A stretch of DNA of 64,000 bases, from contig OX337235.1 in the NCBI GenBank assembly GCA_946965045.2, positions 1,751,508 to 1,815,507 on the forward strand, written 5' to 3'. The position numbers were made by a program, and so were the translations under genes. Under the pieces are notes generated by a model. It was not told the DNA's origin. It saw only the letters and a program-made list of their open reading frames with translations, and searched no databases. This document shows, piece after piece, positions 35,601 through 44,637 of the stretch; within the stretch, counting starts at the first letter, position 1; every line of letters begins with the position of its first letter. This DNA is from Epithemia pelagica. Taxonomy: Eukaryota; Bacillariophyta; Bacillariophyceae; Surirellales; Surirellaceae.

Positions 35601-38256
35601 GGCTCTTACCGGTACCCCACCCGACATTACCCATCTCCTTTTCTTTCCTTTCTGGGATGAGGTCTACTATCGTGTCGACCCTTCTGAACCTACCTCCGGT
35701 TCTTACCCTTCGTCTCCCGACGAGAAGATTGGCCACTGGGTTGGTTTTGCCCACAATGTTGGTGATGCCTTTACTTGGAAGATCCTCACTGCCGACAACG
35801 TCATCATCTACCGTTCCGCTGTCCGTCGCGTTGCCTCCACTACCCCCAACCTTTGTGTGGATATCTCTTCAGGGGAGGAGTCGCCGCATAAACCCACTGA
35901 CAAGCAAGGTGACACTGTCTTTATTCGTAGCAGAAGTGAAGACCCATCCACACCTATGCCAACAATTGACTACGACGATTTAGTTGGACGCACATTCCTT
36001 TGTGACATTGAAGAAAATGGGGAGCGCCACCGAGCACGAGTAATCAAACGAGTTGTCGACCTGGAACAAGATGCAACCAAACAAGAAGATCGACTCAAAT
36101 ATATCTTTCGCAAGTCTAACTCCAATGTTGATGAGATGATCTCCTACAACCAGCTCATGGAATACATTGAAAGGGATAATCAAGCCCAAACGACAGGGGA
36201 TAGTCTCTTCCGATTCAGAGACGTTATTGCACACCAAGGACCTTTGAACTCAAGCGACCCAGACTATAAAGGGAGTAAATATAATGTCCTTGTTGATTGG
36301 GAGACTGGGGAGACGACATACAAACCTCTATCTCTTATTGCAAATGATGACCCCATCACAGTCGCCATCTATGCCAAGAAAAATGGTTTGCTGGATCTAC
36401 CTGGATGGAAACATCTCAAGCGATACGTCAAGACAAGCAAAAGACTCATTCGAGCAGCTAAACAATCCAGGATCAAACAAGTTCGTCGTTCTATCAAGTA
36501 CAAGTTTGGTTTCCAAGTACCTCGCACCTATGAAGAAGCAGTGGAACTAGACAAGCAATTTGGGAACACGAAATGGCAAGACGCAACAGAATTGGAACTC
36601 TCACAGATCCAATCGTATAACACTTTCAAGGACAATGGAAAAGCCAAGCTCATTAATGGAAAATTGGCCAATGCACCAGAAGGATATCATAAGATAAGAG
36701 TACATCTGGTCTTTGATGTCAAGCATGACGGAAGGCACAAGGCACGACTTGTCGCAGATGGACATCTCACCAAGGAACCCGTTGAGACCATCTATTCAGG
36801 GGTTGTCTCCATTCGCAACCTTCGCATTGCCATATTTCTTGGAACCATGAACGACATGGAAATATGGGGAGCAGATATTGGGAACGCATACCTAGAAGCA
36901 TTGACAGGAGAGAAGATTTTCATCATTGCAGGACCAGAGTTCAAGGAGTTAGAAGGACATATCTTGATCATCTACAAGGCATTATATGGTCTCAAATCCT
37001 CAGGTGCTCGCTGGCATGACAAACTGTTTGATGTTCTCATTGATATGGGATTTTCTCCAAGCAAGGCTGACCCTGATATTTGGATGAAGAAGGCTCCTGG
37101 AGAAGACTGTTATGAATATATCGCTGTATATGTTGATGACTTAGCTATCGTTGCCATGGACCCTGAAGCTGTCTGCAAGATCTTTACAGAAAAATACAAC
37201 TTCAAACTCAAAGGAGTCGGACCTATCGAGTATCACTTGGGGTGTCGTTATACCAAAGATCCAGACGGTACACTTGTGTCTGACCCACGAAGGTACATCG
37301 AGAAGATGATGGATACCTATGAACGATTGTTCAATGAGAAACCCAAGAAAGCAAAGCCGCCAGTCATTGCTAACGATCATCCTGAACTCGATGACTCTGA
37401 GCTCTTAGATGAAGAAGGGACCCAGCATTTCCAGACTCTTATTGGACAACTGCAATGGCTAATTACCATTGGCCGTTTTGATGTCTTTCCTGCTACCATG
37501 ACTCTATCAAGGTTCAGAGCTGCTCCAAGGATTGGTCATTTGAAGCGAGCTAAGCGCATCTATGGATACCTCATGTCATTTCCTGATGGGTCTATCAGAT
37601 TCCGCACTGGGGAGCCAGATTTATCAGCTTTACCTATCCAAGAATACGATTGGAGTCGTACCGTATACATGGACGCCAAGGAACGTATCCCTGAGGACTG
37701 TCCAACCCCACTTGGGCGTTTTGTGACAACTATACATTATGTCGACGCAAATCTCATGCATGATATGGTTACTGGGAAAGCAGTTACAGCCATCCTGCAT
37801 TTTGTAAATGGTACACCCGAGGACTGGTACAGTAAGCGACAAGCCACAGTGGAGACAGCCACGTATGGATCTGAATTTGTTGCCGCAAGGACTGCAGTTG
37901 ATCAGATCACGGAGCTACGCCTTACACTCCAATACTTGGGAGTCCCTCTACGAGAGAAGAGTTATATGTTTGGAGATAACCGCTCTGTCGTTATCAATAG
38001 CACCGCACCACACTCAATCATCTCCAAGAGGCACCATCTCCTATCCTATCACCGAGTCCGTGAAGCTATCGCTGCAAAGTACGTCGCATTCTACTGGAAA
38101 GATGGAAAGACAAACCCAGCCGATATCCTCAGTAAACATTGGGAATTCGCCGCAGTTTGGCCCATGCTCAGATCTTTGTTATTCTGGAGAGGAAAAATCC
38201 AGGAAAGTGATGAGGGAATTGACAATCCTCATTCGACGAATTGTGGGGAGTGTTAG
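32575..38256 (+). CDS. copia-B Gag-Pol polyprotein, 1893 aa
   Basis: Single intact ORF with the same domain order as copia-A and clear but incomplete identity, highest in integrase and reverse transcriptase. The protease site is again IDRGANGG (D578). Integrase shows LISDGSSS and NKAENRYQ, reverse transcriptase LYGLKSSGARWHD and YVDD at 1519-1522, and RNase H HYVDAN, ETATYGSEF, GDNRS and TNPADILSK, here with the expected Asp (D1850). The N-terminal 150 residues of Gag are the most diverged part. As in copia-A there is no CCHC knuckle in Gag and no HHCC finger before the integrase core. The stop overlaps the start of the 3' LTR. Confidence 0.94.
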   Translation: MDPQSPKTPFTPSEDKSSHITNQDLFDHITKGIFGCNDERAQSLQKWMRHHGFEHILHVLDHVATDPEETLKDLMQYKVGKQVNDLQTSTRLQLKLMAYWLLQQRQLQHGKLPRATWMNLTRDQYDDWRINTDFTKSGMNQDPVSPLKSPAHSVSSRSPTTSSTTSQSMLDLSAFKKGTKRDATAFESFKDERYFDSFWRVFKSTAKAQGLSNVLDFDYKVPKDDECAELLFREQQVFVYSVLVRIIQTDQGRAYVREHEHDEDARAVLKKLHVLHTESDLAKREVLRLTSYISNLRLDDSWRGTTRQFLLHFQEQLRLLDNLVPLSDRIHDHTRMTFLMQAVEKVPDLRRVKILDNVVNTKSGAKSLCYQSYFRLLLDAAFGHDQATRTSASNRRRHVKQHEFQLDEPFEPVESPDYQINNTNIQSKKSPTSSKISLPRDVWFKLSEEDRQIIVDFNKSVQDSPTTPRKVQTHSLDIDPEPDPDPDANNIGDTHQDAPEQDPFDTSSDPVTQFVHQAIASTDINHPASDLSNILSSSTTKSSPKVKFKSSADHKQKVHMSRYLFSRKSTFSGNQLIDRGANGGLAGSDMRILAKTGRHITIVGIDNHELTGLPVVTCAAKFDTSDGPIIGIFNEYAHYGKGLSIHAPAQFEHFGLSVDERSVKVDGKQRITTLDGRALPLRIKDGLAYIQSLGIPSNDDMGKYPHIVFTSPHIWDPSVLDHTHPDPHQDPAPNWTSVETDGSMETYPYDQYGEYTDCVVCTLNLLLDLPYDHGPDTPSFFSIYADQDGNDPTLHASVHKLYKEQYDWKKFRPFFGWQSEDVIADTFKHTTHHGHISFDQDTLKKHFKARNPILNLPRRHEPVATDSIFSDTPAVNHGGKIAQIFVGRDTLVTDIYGIKSTKQFVNTLQDNIRTRGVMETLISDGSSSLISHKVKDILRTLLIGEYRSEPYHQHQNKAENRYQTVKRMTNAIMNASGCPASAWLLCLEYVCDLLNHTSSPTHSGRTPLEALTGTPPDITHLLFFPFWDEVYYRVDPSEPTSGSYPSSPDEKIGHWVGFAHNVGDAFTWKILTADNVIIYRSAVRRVASTTPNLCVDISSGEESPHKPTDKQGDTVFIRSRSEDPSTPMPTIDYDDLVGRTFLCDIEENGERHRARVIKRVVDLEQDATKQEDRLKYIFRKSNSNVDEMISYNQLMEYIERDNQAQTTGDSLFRFRDVIAHQGPLNSSDPDYKGSKYNVLVDWETGETTYKPLSLIANDDPITVAIYAKKNGLLDLPGWKHLKRYVKTSKRLIRAAKQSRIKQVRRSIKYKFGFQVPRTYEEAVELDKQFGNTKWQDATELELSQIQSYNTFKDNGKAKLINGKLANAPEGYHKIRVHLVFDVKHDGRHKARLVADGHLTKEPVETIYSGVVSIRNLRIAIFLGTMNDMEIWGADIGNAYLEALTGEKIFIIAGPEFKELEGHILIIYKALYGLKSSGARWHDKLFDVLIDMGFSPSKADPDIWMKKAPGEDCYEYIAVYVDDLAIVAMDPEAVCKIFTEKYNFKLKGVGPIEYHLGCRYTKDPDGTLVSDPRRYIEKMMDTYERLFNEKPKKAKPPVIANDHPELDDSELLDEEGTQHFQTLIGQLQWLITIGRFDVFPATMTLSRFRAAPRIGHLKRAKRIYGYLMSFPDGSIRFRTGEPDLSALPIQEYDWSRTVYMDAKERIPEDCPTPLGRFVTTIHYVDANLMHDMVTGKAVTAILHFVNGTPEDWYSKRQATVETATYGSEFVAARTAVDQITELRLTLQYLGVPLREKSYMFGDNRSVVINSTAPHSIISKRHHLLSYHRVREAIAAKYVAFYWKDGKTNPADILSKHWEFAAVWPMLRSLLFWRGKIQESDEGIDNPHSTNCGEC

Positions 38257-39008
38257 GATTCTCACCGAAAACTAGGTGGCGAAACCTACAACTCATCGAA
38301 TGATGCTAGTATTTTATGGCATCCGATGACATTTTCCTAAAAGTGAGAAAAGAATGTCGGCATGCTCGCGAAACTATAAATTTGGCCACGGCATGCTCGC
38401 AGTGCACGCGTTATCGGCGACCGCTCGGATATTAACTATGGCCCAACACGTGCGCGCCCAAAACTATCAAGTGCGCGCCTCTACTATCCGAGTACGCGCA
38501 TCCACGATTCGACCTAACGGTCTATGTAATCAAAGCACGAATCACGATCACGCGAGACCATATCTCTGTTCCCACAAATCCAAGAATGCAAACAGCAATG
38601 CGCCCAGGACAAGACTTATACCACGACAAAGCAAGAGCTGTTGCATCCCATACATGTTATCCATCACCCTATACATTCAATATACACCAATGCCGGTCTA
38701 CTCCAACCAGTGAGGACCTATCACATCAGATCCATGGCCGTATACAAGAGCCAGGACTTCGGCACCATCAACCACCTTAGTTAGTAATCTTCTCACAATC
38801 ATTAATATCATCATTTTAACACTCATCTTAAGACTAACCTCTTATCAGTGGACCGACTGCCCCCACCCACGGCGGACTTCGACTTGCAACTCTTCTCTGA
38901 CCCGTGGAGGATTGTTGTATCGGTTGGTGATTCGATTGTCGGCTCAGCGAGCCTTTTACCTATCCTAACTATCTGTCTAACCCCTGTTGAATCGAGAGAA
39001 GTTTATCA
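38251..39008 (+). repeat. 3' LTR of copia-B
   Basis: 758 bp and intact. It is the reference for the interrupted left LTR and is followed by the AACGC target duplication. Confidence 0.93.
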
Positions 39009-39013
39009 AACGC

Positions 39014-39199
39014 ACGCGACAATCCTACAAACAGTTTTCGTCCAAAAAGTTCAAGGAGCATATCTACCAGGAGCAGCGCCGCAAAAAGTTTGTTGCTGAG
39101 TTGGAACTCAAACGAGTCAACGAAAAGAAGAAGAAAGAGCAGCTACGAGGAATCAATGAGGTCCCAGTGCCGGAGGATCAGGAAAACCAGCAGAACTAG
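39014..39199 (+). pseudogene. 3' part of the 193-aa Harbinger gene split by copia-B
   Basis: 61 codons plus TAG that continue the reading frame of 23868-24263 after the duplicated AACGC. The part is very basic and helical (KKFKEHIYQEQRRKKFVAEL, then a KRVNEKKKKEQL run), consistent with nucleic-acid binding or a coiled coil. It has no start of its own except an ATG inside the LTR. Confidence 0.7.
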
Positions 39200-39252
39200 T
39201 AACTACTTTCTATAGTCCTTCATTCACCCTTTAAGACTCTCATTTTTGTCGT

Positions 39253-39460
39253 TTTCACATCGTCTTCACATTTCACATCGTCTTCACATCTTCTTCACAT
39301 CTTCTTCACATCTTCTTCACATCTTCTTCACATCGTTGATGTGAATTTTCACATATTCATGTGAATTTTCACATGAAGTGTGAATATTCCTATCGCCACT
39401 GTTTTCTTCACATCACAGATGCGAAATTTCACATCGTCGATGTGAAATTTCACATGAAGT
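39253..39460. repeat. right subterminal TTCACAT array and hairpins
   Basis: Direct repeats of an 11-bp unit, CTTCTTCACAT, run from about 39253 to 39335. Inverted TTCACAT/ATGTGAA pairs follow, including perfect 13-base arms at 39424-39436 and 39438-39450. On both sides of the Harbinger element the array lies inward and the hairpins outward. Confidence 0.8.
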
Positions 39461-39595
39461 TTCCCTTAAGTAAAATCACACGCCGTCCGGTTAGGTTACT
39501 TAGATACGAGAGAAGGCATGCGTGATAACACATAGAATACTTAGATGAGGAAGTACAGTACTACCAATTTTCTAAAATGTCAACCTACAGTCCTC

Positions 39596-39617
39596 TGTGA
39601 AGATTTTCCGGGTGTCC
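39596..39617 (-). repeat. right terminal inverted repeat of the Harbinger element
   Basis: Exact reverse complement of 10826-10847, followed by CAG, the 3-bp target duplication. Confidence 0.92.
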
Positions 39618-39759
39618 CAGTGCATAGCACACGAAGGGCTGATGCACACCGATCACAATTAGCTACGTAGATAAAGAATAACATTGCCCTAAATCAATGA
39701 ACATGGATCACACTCAATCGTAATCTTGATAGCGCTTCTATTATCTTATTCTAGCTAGC

Positions 39760-40125
39760 TTAGCAGTTTGATTCCACATCACTGATTTGGGATTTTGGTT
39801 TGCCATTTGCCATCCAATTCTCGACCCAGAACGCAAAACGCAATTTCGCGGTGTTCCAATCAGACGGAGACCTTGCTTGCAGCCAGTAGGCTGTAGTCTG
39901 TATCTCCCTTGCATTTTTGAATGCGCTTTTGTCGATAGCATGAGCTAAAACATCATTATACTGTTGAAACCTGAAACGTACCAGTAGAGCGATTGAGTGG
40001 CTGCCATCTCGCCATGGGAATAAATTGTTGTCTTGGTGAACCATCAAGTACCAGCTGATCGACTGAGAGTGTGAGCGGCAAGAGTTGATAACTCGAAGGT
40101 GGAAGCTCGACGAGAGAATACACAT
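39760..40125 (-). CDS. possible small gene, 121 aa, unknown
   Basis: A frame from an ATG at 40125 to a stop at 39760. The second half (HAIDKSAFKNAREIQTTAYWL, then WNTAKLRFAFWVENWMANG) has a residue mix like real protein. There is no recognised domain. It would be divergent from the three-exon gene that starts at 40214, with under 100 bp between the starts. It may also be part of a larger spliced gene or a remnant. Confidence 0.3.
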   Translation of the reverse strand: MCILSSSFHLRVINSCRSHSQSISWYLMVHQDNNLFPWRDGSHSIALLVRFRFQQYNDVLAHAIDKSAFKNAREIQTTAYWLQARSPSDWNTAKLRFAFWVENWMANGKPKSQISDVESNC

Positions 40126-40213
40126 CCAAGCACACCACACTTGATCTGGAACTCAGGATTTCACGTTCCATAGTCCGGCTACGTTGCACTGGCAAGCTTT
40201 CTACTACGAATTG

Positions 40214-43112
40214 ATGACTTGGGTGCCTATGTCATATCCTGACAGACAATCGCTGAGTACGAATCTGGTTTTGGCCAACACCGCCAGCCTAGTGGTAAGT
40301 TCGGAATCTATTTTGCTTTTGAGGCACCGTTGTAGATGATCATTGCCTCTGTTCTTAGCCACATCACATGTCCATGTAGGTGCCGCGTACATCACGACTC
40401 AGCTGGGACACAGAGGTGGTGACTGCTGCTCGGATGCCTCATGGTGCGCCCTTCTCCGTAATGCCCTCTGGCGCAACGGCCATGTCCACGGCTGTGGCAG
40501 AACAAACAGGCTTTCTCGCTCCGGCAAAATCTGGAGCACCTTATGATGATCGGCATATCCTTGGAGAGGATGAGGCTCTTCTGTGGCTACTCTCACGACG
40601 CAACCAGATTTATCGCGAACCCCCAGTAGCCAACTTGACAGGAACAAGTGATGTGAATAGCGCTCCACGTCGCATGTATTTGGCCCACATTCCAGGCCAT
40701 TCTTTTTACGCAGCCCATCAGGGTCATCTTGCAGGCGTATCGGCTCCAGCAGTACCGAATAGTACTACTCTCTCCTCGTTGATGGGAAACACGGGACTGA
40801 CAAATGATTATCTTATCCAGGAGGCCCAAGCGGTAAGATGATCGAATGATCGCACACAACTGATGTTGCCATAATCTAAATATCAATATTCAACGTTTTG
40901 CTGACAGGAACTTCAACGGATGAATCAGAACACCTTGCTACTTGAGGAAGCAAGAGCTCGACAAGGGTTGAGAACTCTCGCTTACATTCATCCTGAGACA
41001 GGACTTCTGCTTCCTGCCACACGCTTGACGACTGGAGTGGGAGGAAGCACCATTGGTACACTCCAGGCACGTCAAATTCCGTGGAATTCTGTTGCTGGAC
41101 TTAACCCTCGAGAAGTGGCCTCTTCTCGGTTTGAAGTTCTTGCTCCAGCAATGCATGCCAGAAGAGGAGATGTCTCGGGTGAATCTGTGTCAACCACCAC
41201 CCTCCCAATGAGAACTGGCACTCGACCTTCAAGGCATGATGAGTCGGCGTCCTTGCACCGCTCTTTCCTTGCACACAGTCACGTAAACCCCAATCATGAA
41301 CCTGTGGAGCAGGATAAAGTGGCGGGAGAGGAGGCACAAGCAACTCAACCGGTCAGAAAGAAAATGAAGAAATCTCATTCTAGGAAAGAAACGATCAAGG
41401 ACCGTGTGCCTGGAAAGATTTCCGGTACTTTAGAAATGAGACCAGAGCAAGTTCACTCGTCGTCCCCACCTTCACGCCTATGCTGTGCGGCACCGGCGGT
41501 GGTACGTCCTGTCCAAACCACGGCGTCACTGCTGGACCATACAAGTGTAGGTACCACGGCGGCTGCCGTGTCTCGGGAGTATTCTACCGAGTTGGCAGGT
41601 AATTTAGGGCCCCGTTCCATGTTCCCTGCAGATGAAAACACAGAAGAACGTGACAATGCTCATTTGGAAAAGGATGAACCAGGGCTTTTCAAGAAGCGCC
41701 CTATGTTTGATTCTCTGAGCATTCAGTGCGGTACATCCTCACAACACGAACATCGCTCTACAACAAATGGCGCGGATTCCTCCAAAGAGTCTCATATCGC
41801 TCAGAAAAGAGATACAAGTGAAGATTCGACATTTTCGGCTGGCTGCGAAGTTGTTGATTGCGTAGAAAAGAAGACTGGAGGGAAGAAGAAAAGCAGTTGT
41901 CATGATCAGACAGGTGAAACCAAGAATGGGCGAAAAAATCAAGGATCTGGTAATTTGAAAGAAGAGGAGTTGGGTATGCGAATGTCGAACAAGGTCAAAT
42001 CTGATACCATGGGGCATGAAGACATGGAAGGATCTAAGCAGACCGCAAATGGTGGCGTGAGAAAAACCATTGCAAATCAAATATACTGGATGTTTGACAA
42101 GAACAGATGGGACTCGTATACCCTAGCAACTCGAGTTCTGGATTTGTGTCGAATTTTTCATTGGAGCGAAGTGGAGGTTGCTCTTTTTGATTGCTACCAA
42201 AGATGTCGTGCACGAGATCCTACTGATTTGAAACATGTTTTGAACAGAGCGAAAGCTCTCGAGATTATTCAAAGAAATGCGCCAACTGAAACAATTGCTA
42301 CGTATTGCGAGGAACTTGTTGGAGATTTTGTCAAGGCCTTGGAGCGCTTACTGTACTCTGAAAGCAAGTTGGAGAGTGGTGGTCTGCTACAGAGGCCCTT
42401 CCATACTTTCGAAGACATTGGAGTTGCTGTTCGAATGTTGCTTAGGCTTGGTACAAAAGATGACTTTCAACGAATCGAGGCTTGGGCCAGCAAGGCGACG
42501 CTACAACATCTTTCCACCTTGCGCAAGGTCTTTCATGCCGAAAGTCCAGCCGTTGTATCATCCAATAGCAGGGACAGTTCTTCGAGGGACCACTGTGCCA
42601 AGACTGTGGAGAGCCGTTACAAAGCACTCAAGATTGACGACCTGAAGAAGCAACGTGAAGAACTGATAGGATCAACTCAGTGTGGCCAACAAAACTTTGA
42701 CTGGTGCATGCCAATGGCCGCAACGGAAAGCACAGCACTCAATGGATTTTTACATAGCAGTAGGAAAGGTCCCGAAACGATCGTTGTTGGGGGCGGCGAA
42801 GACTTTTCACAAAGTCTGTGTGCAAAATACAGGTTCCTCATTGATAACAGTGAAGAAACATTACGATTGGGTTTTAGCGCAATAATCCAGCATAACCGTG
42901 CAACCGGAGACCAGGCGGCTGTCACAGTAACAAAGACAAAAGATTTGCATTTGGCACAGGTTGAGCAGTACCAGCGTCGCATGGCTATGCTTCGAAACGT
43001 ATGTGTTGAACTTAGGCGCCTTGGAGCTCACGTGGAACTTATGGGAGCAAAGCCCTTGGCTGATGCACAAAGGGAACGGGAAAAGGAAGCTGCCTCGGAA
43101 AACACCAACTGA
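40214..43112 (+). CDS. three-exon gene of unknown function, 912 aa
   Basis: Exons 40214-40294, 40380-40832 and 40908-43112 join through introns of 85 nt (GTAAGT...TGTAG) and 75 nt (GTAAGA...GACAG), both in phase 0. The first exon supplies the ATG (MTWVPMSYPDRQSLSTNLVL); exons 2 and 3 alone have only later, weaker starts. The N-terminal third is probably partly folded (YLIQEAQA, then LLLEEARARQGLRTLAYIHPETGLLLP). The middle is charged and disordered (KKMKKSHSRKETIK). The C-terminal half looks helical and folded (NQIYWMFDKNRWDSYTLATRVLDLCRIFHW, then VELRRLGAHVELMG). A basic stretch could be a nuclear signal. I recognise no family. The gene model is well supported by open frames and splice sites; function is unknown. 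Confidence 0.65.
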
Positions 43113-44599
43113 TAATCCATCATACCTCTTGGCCAGCTCACAAGTGCTTCACTGTTCATCTTTCAATACTCGCATTAACAATATCATCTCATTAACACTT
43201 ACATGGAAACCACCGATGTGATCCCACAAGTGGTCGTGAAACAACATACCAGTGTATAGGAGTAGACACCGATCTACCTTCTAGGACTATGTCCTCTGCT
43301 GTTTTACTCCTCTAGTTGTAGAGAGGATTAGTAGAATTTATTGCGAAATAATCCTAGTTGAATCCTGTAACGGAAACACTAGAAAAAATAATATCATGTC
43401 CTTTCTCATCCTATTGTATTTTCGTACTCGTACTTGTTTGAGTACGAGTACAAATAATACGACTACGAGGAACGAGTACGTACTCGTAGCAAGGATACGT
43501 ATCCGTACGAGTATTCCGTATTGCCAATTCCTATGAGTACTCTATTATTTAAAATGACTGATATGTATATTGGATATGATATTCTGTTGGGATTTTCATG
43601 GGAAATATTTTGTGTTGGTACTAGTAGGAACAAGGAGTAGGAGTACTTGTATACCCTCCGACTAGGTGTCCGCTTCTTAGCCGTCCGGCCGCTCTCCGCG
43701 ACCAATCATTTTTATTTTCGTTTTTTTCGTTTATGAAGAAAATTTCTGGTCAAAATGAAAATGATCACGCCGGCCTTCTGGATCATCCTTTCGAATTCTT
43801 GTGAGAAGCCGTGCGCGCTTTGACCGTTGGTCTTCCCTGTTCCCTTTCATTCCAAAACTCCTCACAAATTTTGTCACTTCGTCTTTTCTCTTTTAGGTGT
43901 TTGTCATGGACATGCACCATGAACATGCATTCTGCATCATTTGCGTATCACTGACATTCGACATGCAAAGACCATAGATAGTGTTTGGCTGTGCCCCCTT
44001 CCCTCCTTTTTCTAGTGTTCTTTGTTCTCGTGTAGTTCTCGGTTTAAAAGCACACCTTCATCCACATCCGCACACCTTGTTTGTCTATGCCGTAGGCTTG
44101 TCTCTTTGCAAGCAAATGAGCTTGACCTACTACCACCTCTTTTAGAATGAATCTCTTCCTGCTTGTGTCATGGAGTATGCAGAGTCCCACATGCTGCTGA
44201 GAAACACATGAGATACTCCTGGCAAAAAAAACGACCAAGAGGCGCAAGTCGACAACACAAGACAATAAAGACTCAAACTGAGCAACAGGTGAGAAAGGAA
44301 TGGTTCCACTAATCCTATCTTACTGAGGTTGAAAATTCTACTCCTACGAATGACATGTTAGAAGAATCCTACATTTGATTTTAGCTGCCGCCCATTGAAT
44401 GGACCAAAAATGGATGTTGAACGGCACAAACACTTGAAAGTGTGGCAAAGAAGTGAGAACGTAACCCAAACCATGGTCCATTACACTGCAGGGATTAGGC
44501 CGTCCGGAACTTACCATGCGGACAAAGATGACATGCTCAGAGCTCAGTAACGAAGCATGAGGCCGTTTTGGGGTTTGGTTTGGTCTCATTTTGTTGCGG
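43113..44599. other. intergenic region with a cluster of palindromes
   Basis: About 1.5 kb without a convincing gene. It is AT-rich in places. The palindromes at 43424-43504 are described separately. Several short AGTAGGAGTA-type motifs occur near 43310 and 43640. Confidence 0.5.
43424..43504. repeat. cluster of three palindromes built on GAGTAC/TACG
   Basis: An 11-bp stem with a 6-base loop at 43424-43451 (GTACTCGTACT / AGTACGAGTAC), a perfect 16-bp palindrome at 43472-43487 (ACGAGTACGTACTCGT) and a perfect 12-bp palindrome at 43493-43504 (GGATACGTATCC). Confidence 0.8.
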
Positions 44600-44637
44600 C
44601 ATTTTAATTTTATGGTTCTATGTAGTGGTTTGTGGTG

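Larger units (their letters stand above)
24264..39008 (+). mobile_element. Ty1/copia retrotransposon (copia-B), complete but with a transposon in its 5' LTR
   Basis: The left LTR is in two parts, 24264-24825 and 31271-31466 (562 + 196 = 758 bp), split by a 6.4-kb DNA transposon. The right LTR is 38251-39008 (758 bp). The target duplication is AACGC (24259-24263 and 39009-39013). Two LTR differences were seen (near 24609/38596 and 31334/38881). Without the inner transposon the element is 8.3 kb. Layout matches copia-A: LTR, extra ORF, leader, one Gag-Pol ORF, LTR. With the 5' LTR interrupted, normal transcription of this copy is doubtful even though its ORFs are intact. Confidence 0.94.
10823..39620. 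mobile_element. PIF/Harbinger DNA transposon, carrying three later insertions
   Basis: The ends are a perfect 22-bp inverted repeat starting GGACACCCGG, at 10826-10847 and 39596-39617. The 3-bp CAG on each side (10823-10825 and 39618-39620) fits the 3-bp target duplication of PIF/Harbinger elements, and the transposase inside (12266-13330) is of that class. The span is 28.8 kb only because two copia elements and a further DNA transposon have inserted. Removing copia-A and copia-B, each with one target duplication, leaves 5653 bp. Gene order in the restored element is: 139-aa protein (-), transposase (+), 470-aa protein (-), 193-aa protein (+). Both ends also carry TTCACAT-rich subterminal arrays and hairpins. 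Confidence 0.88.
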
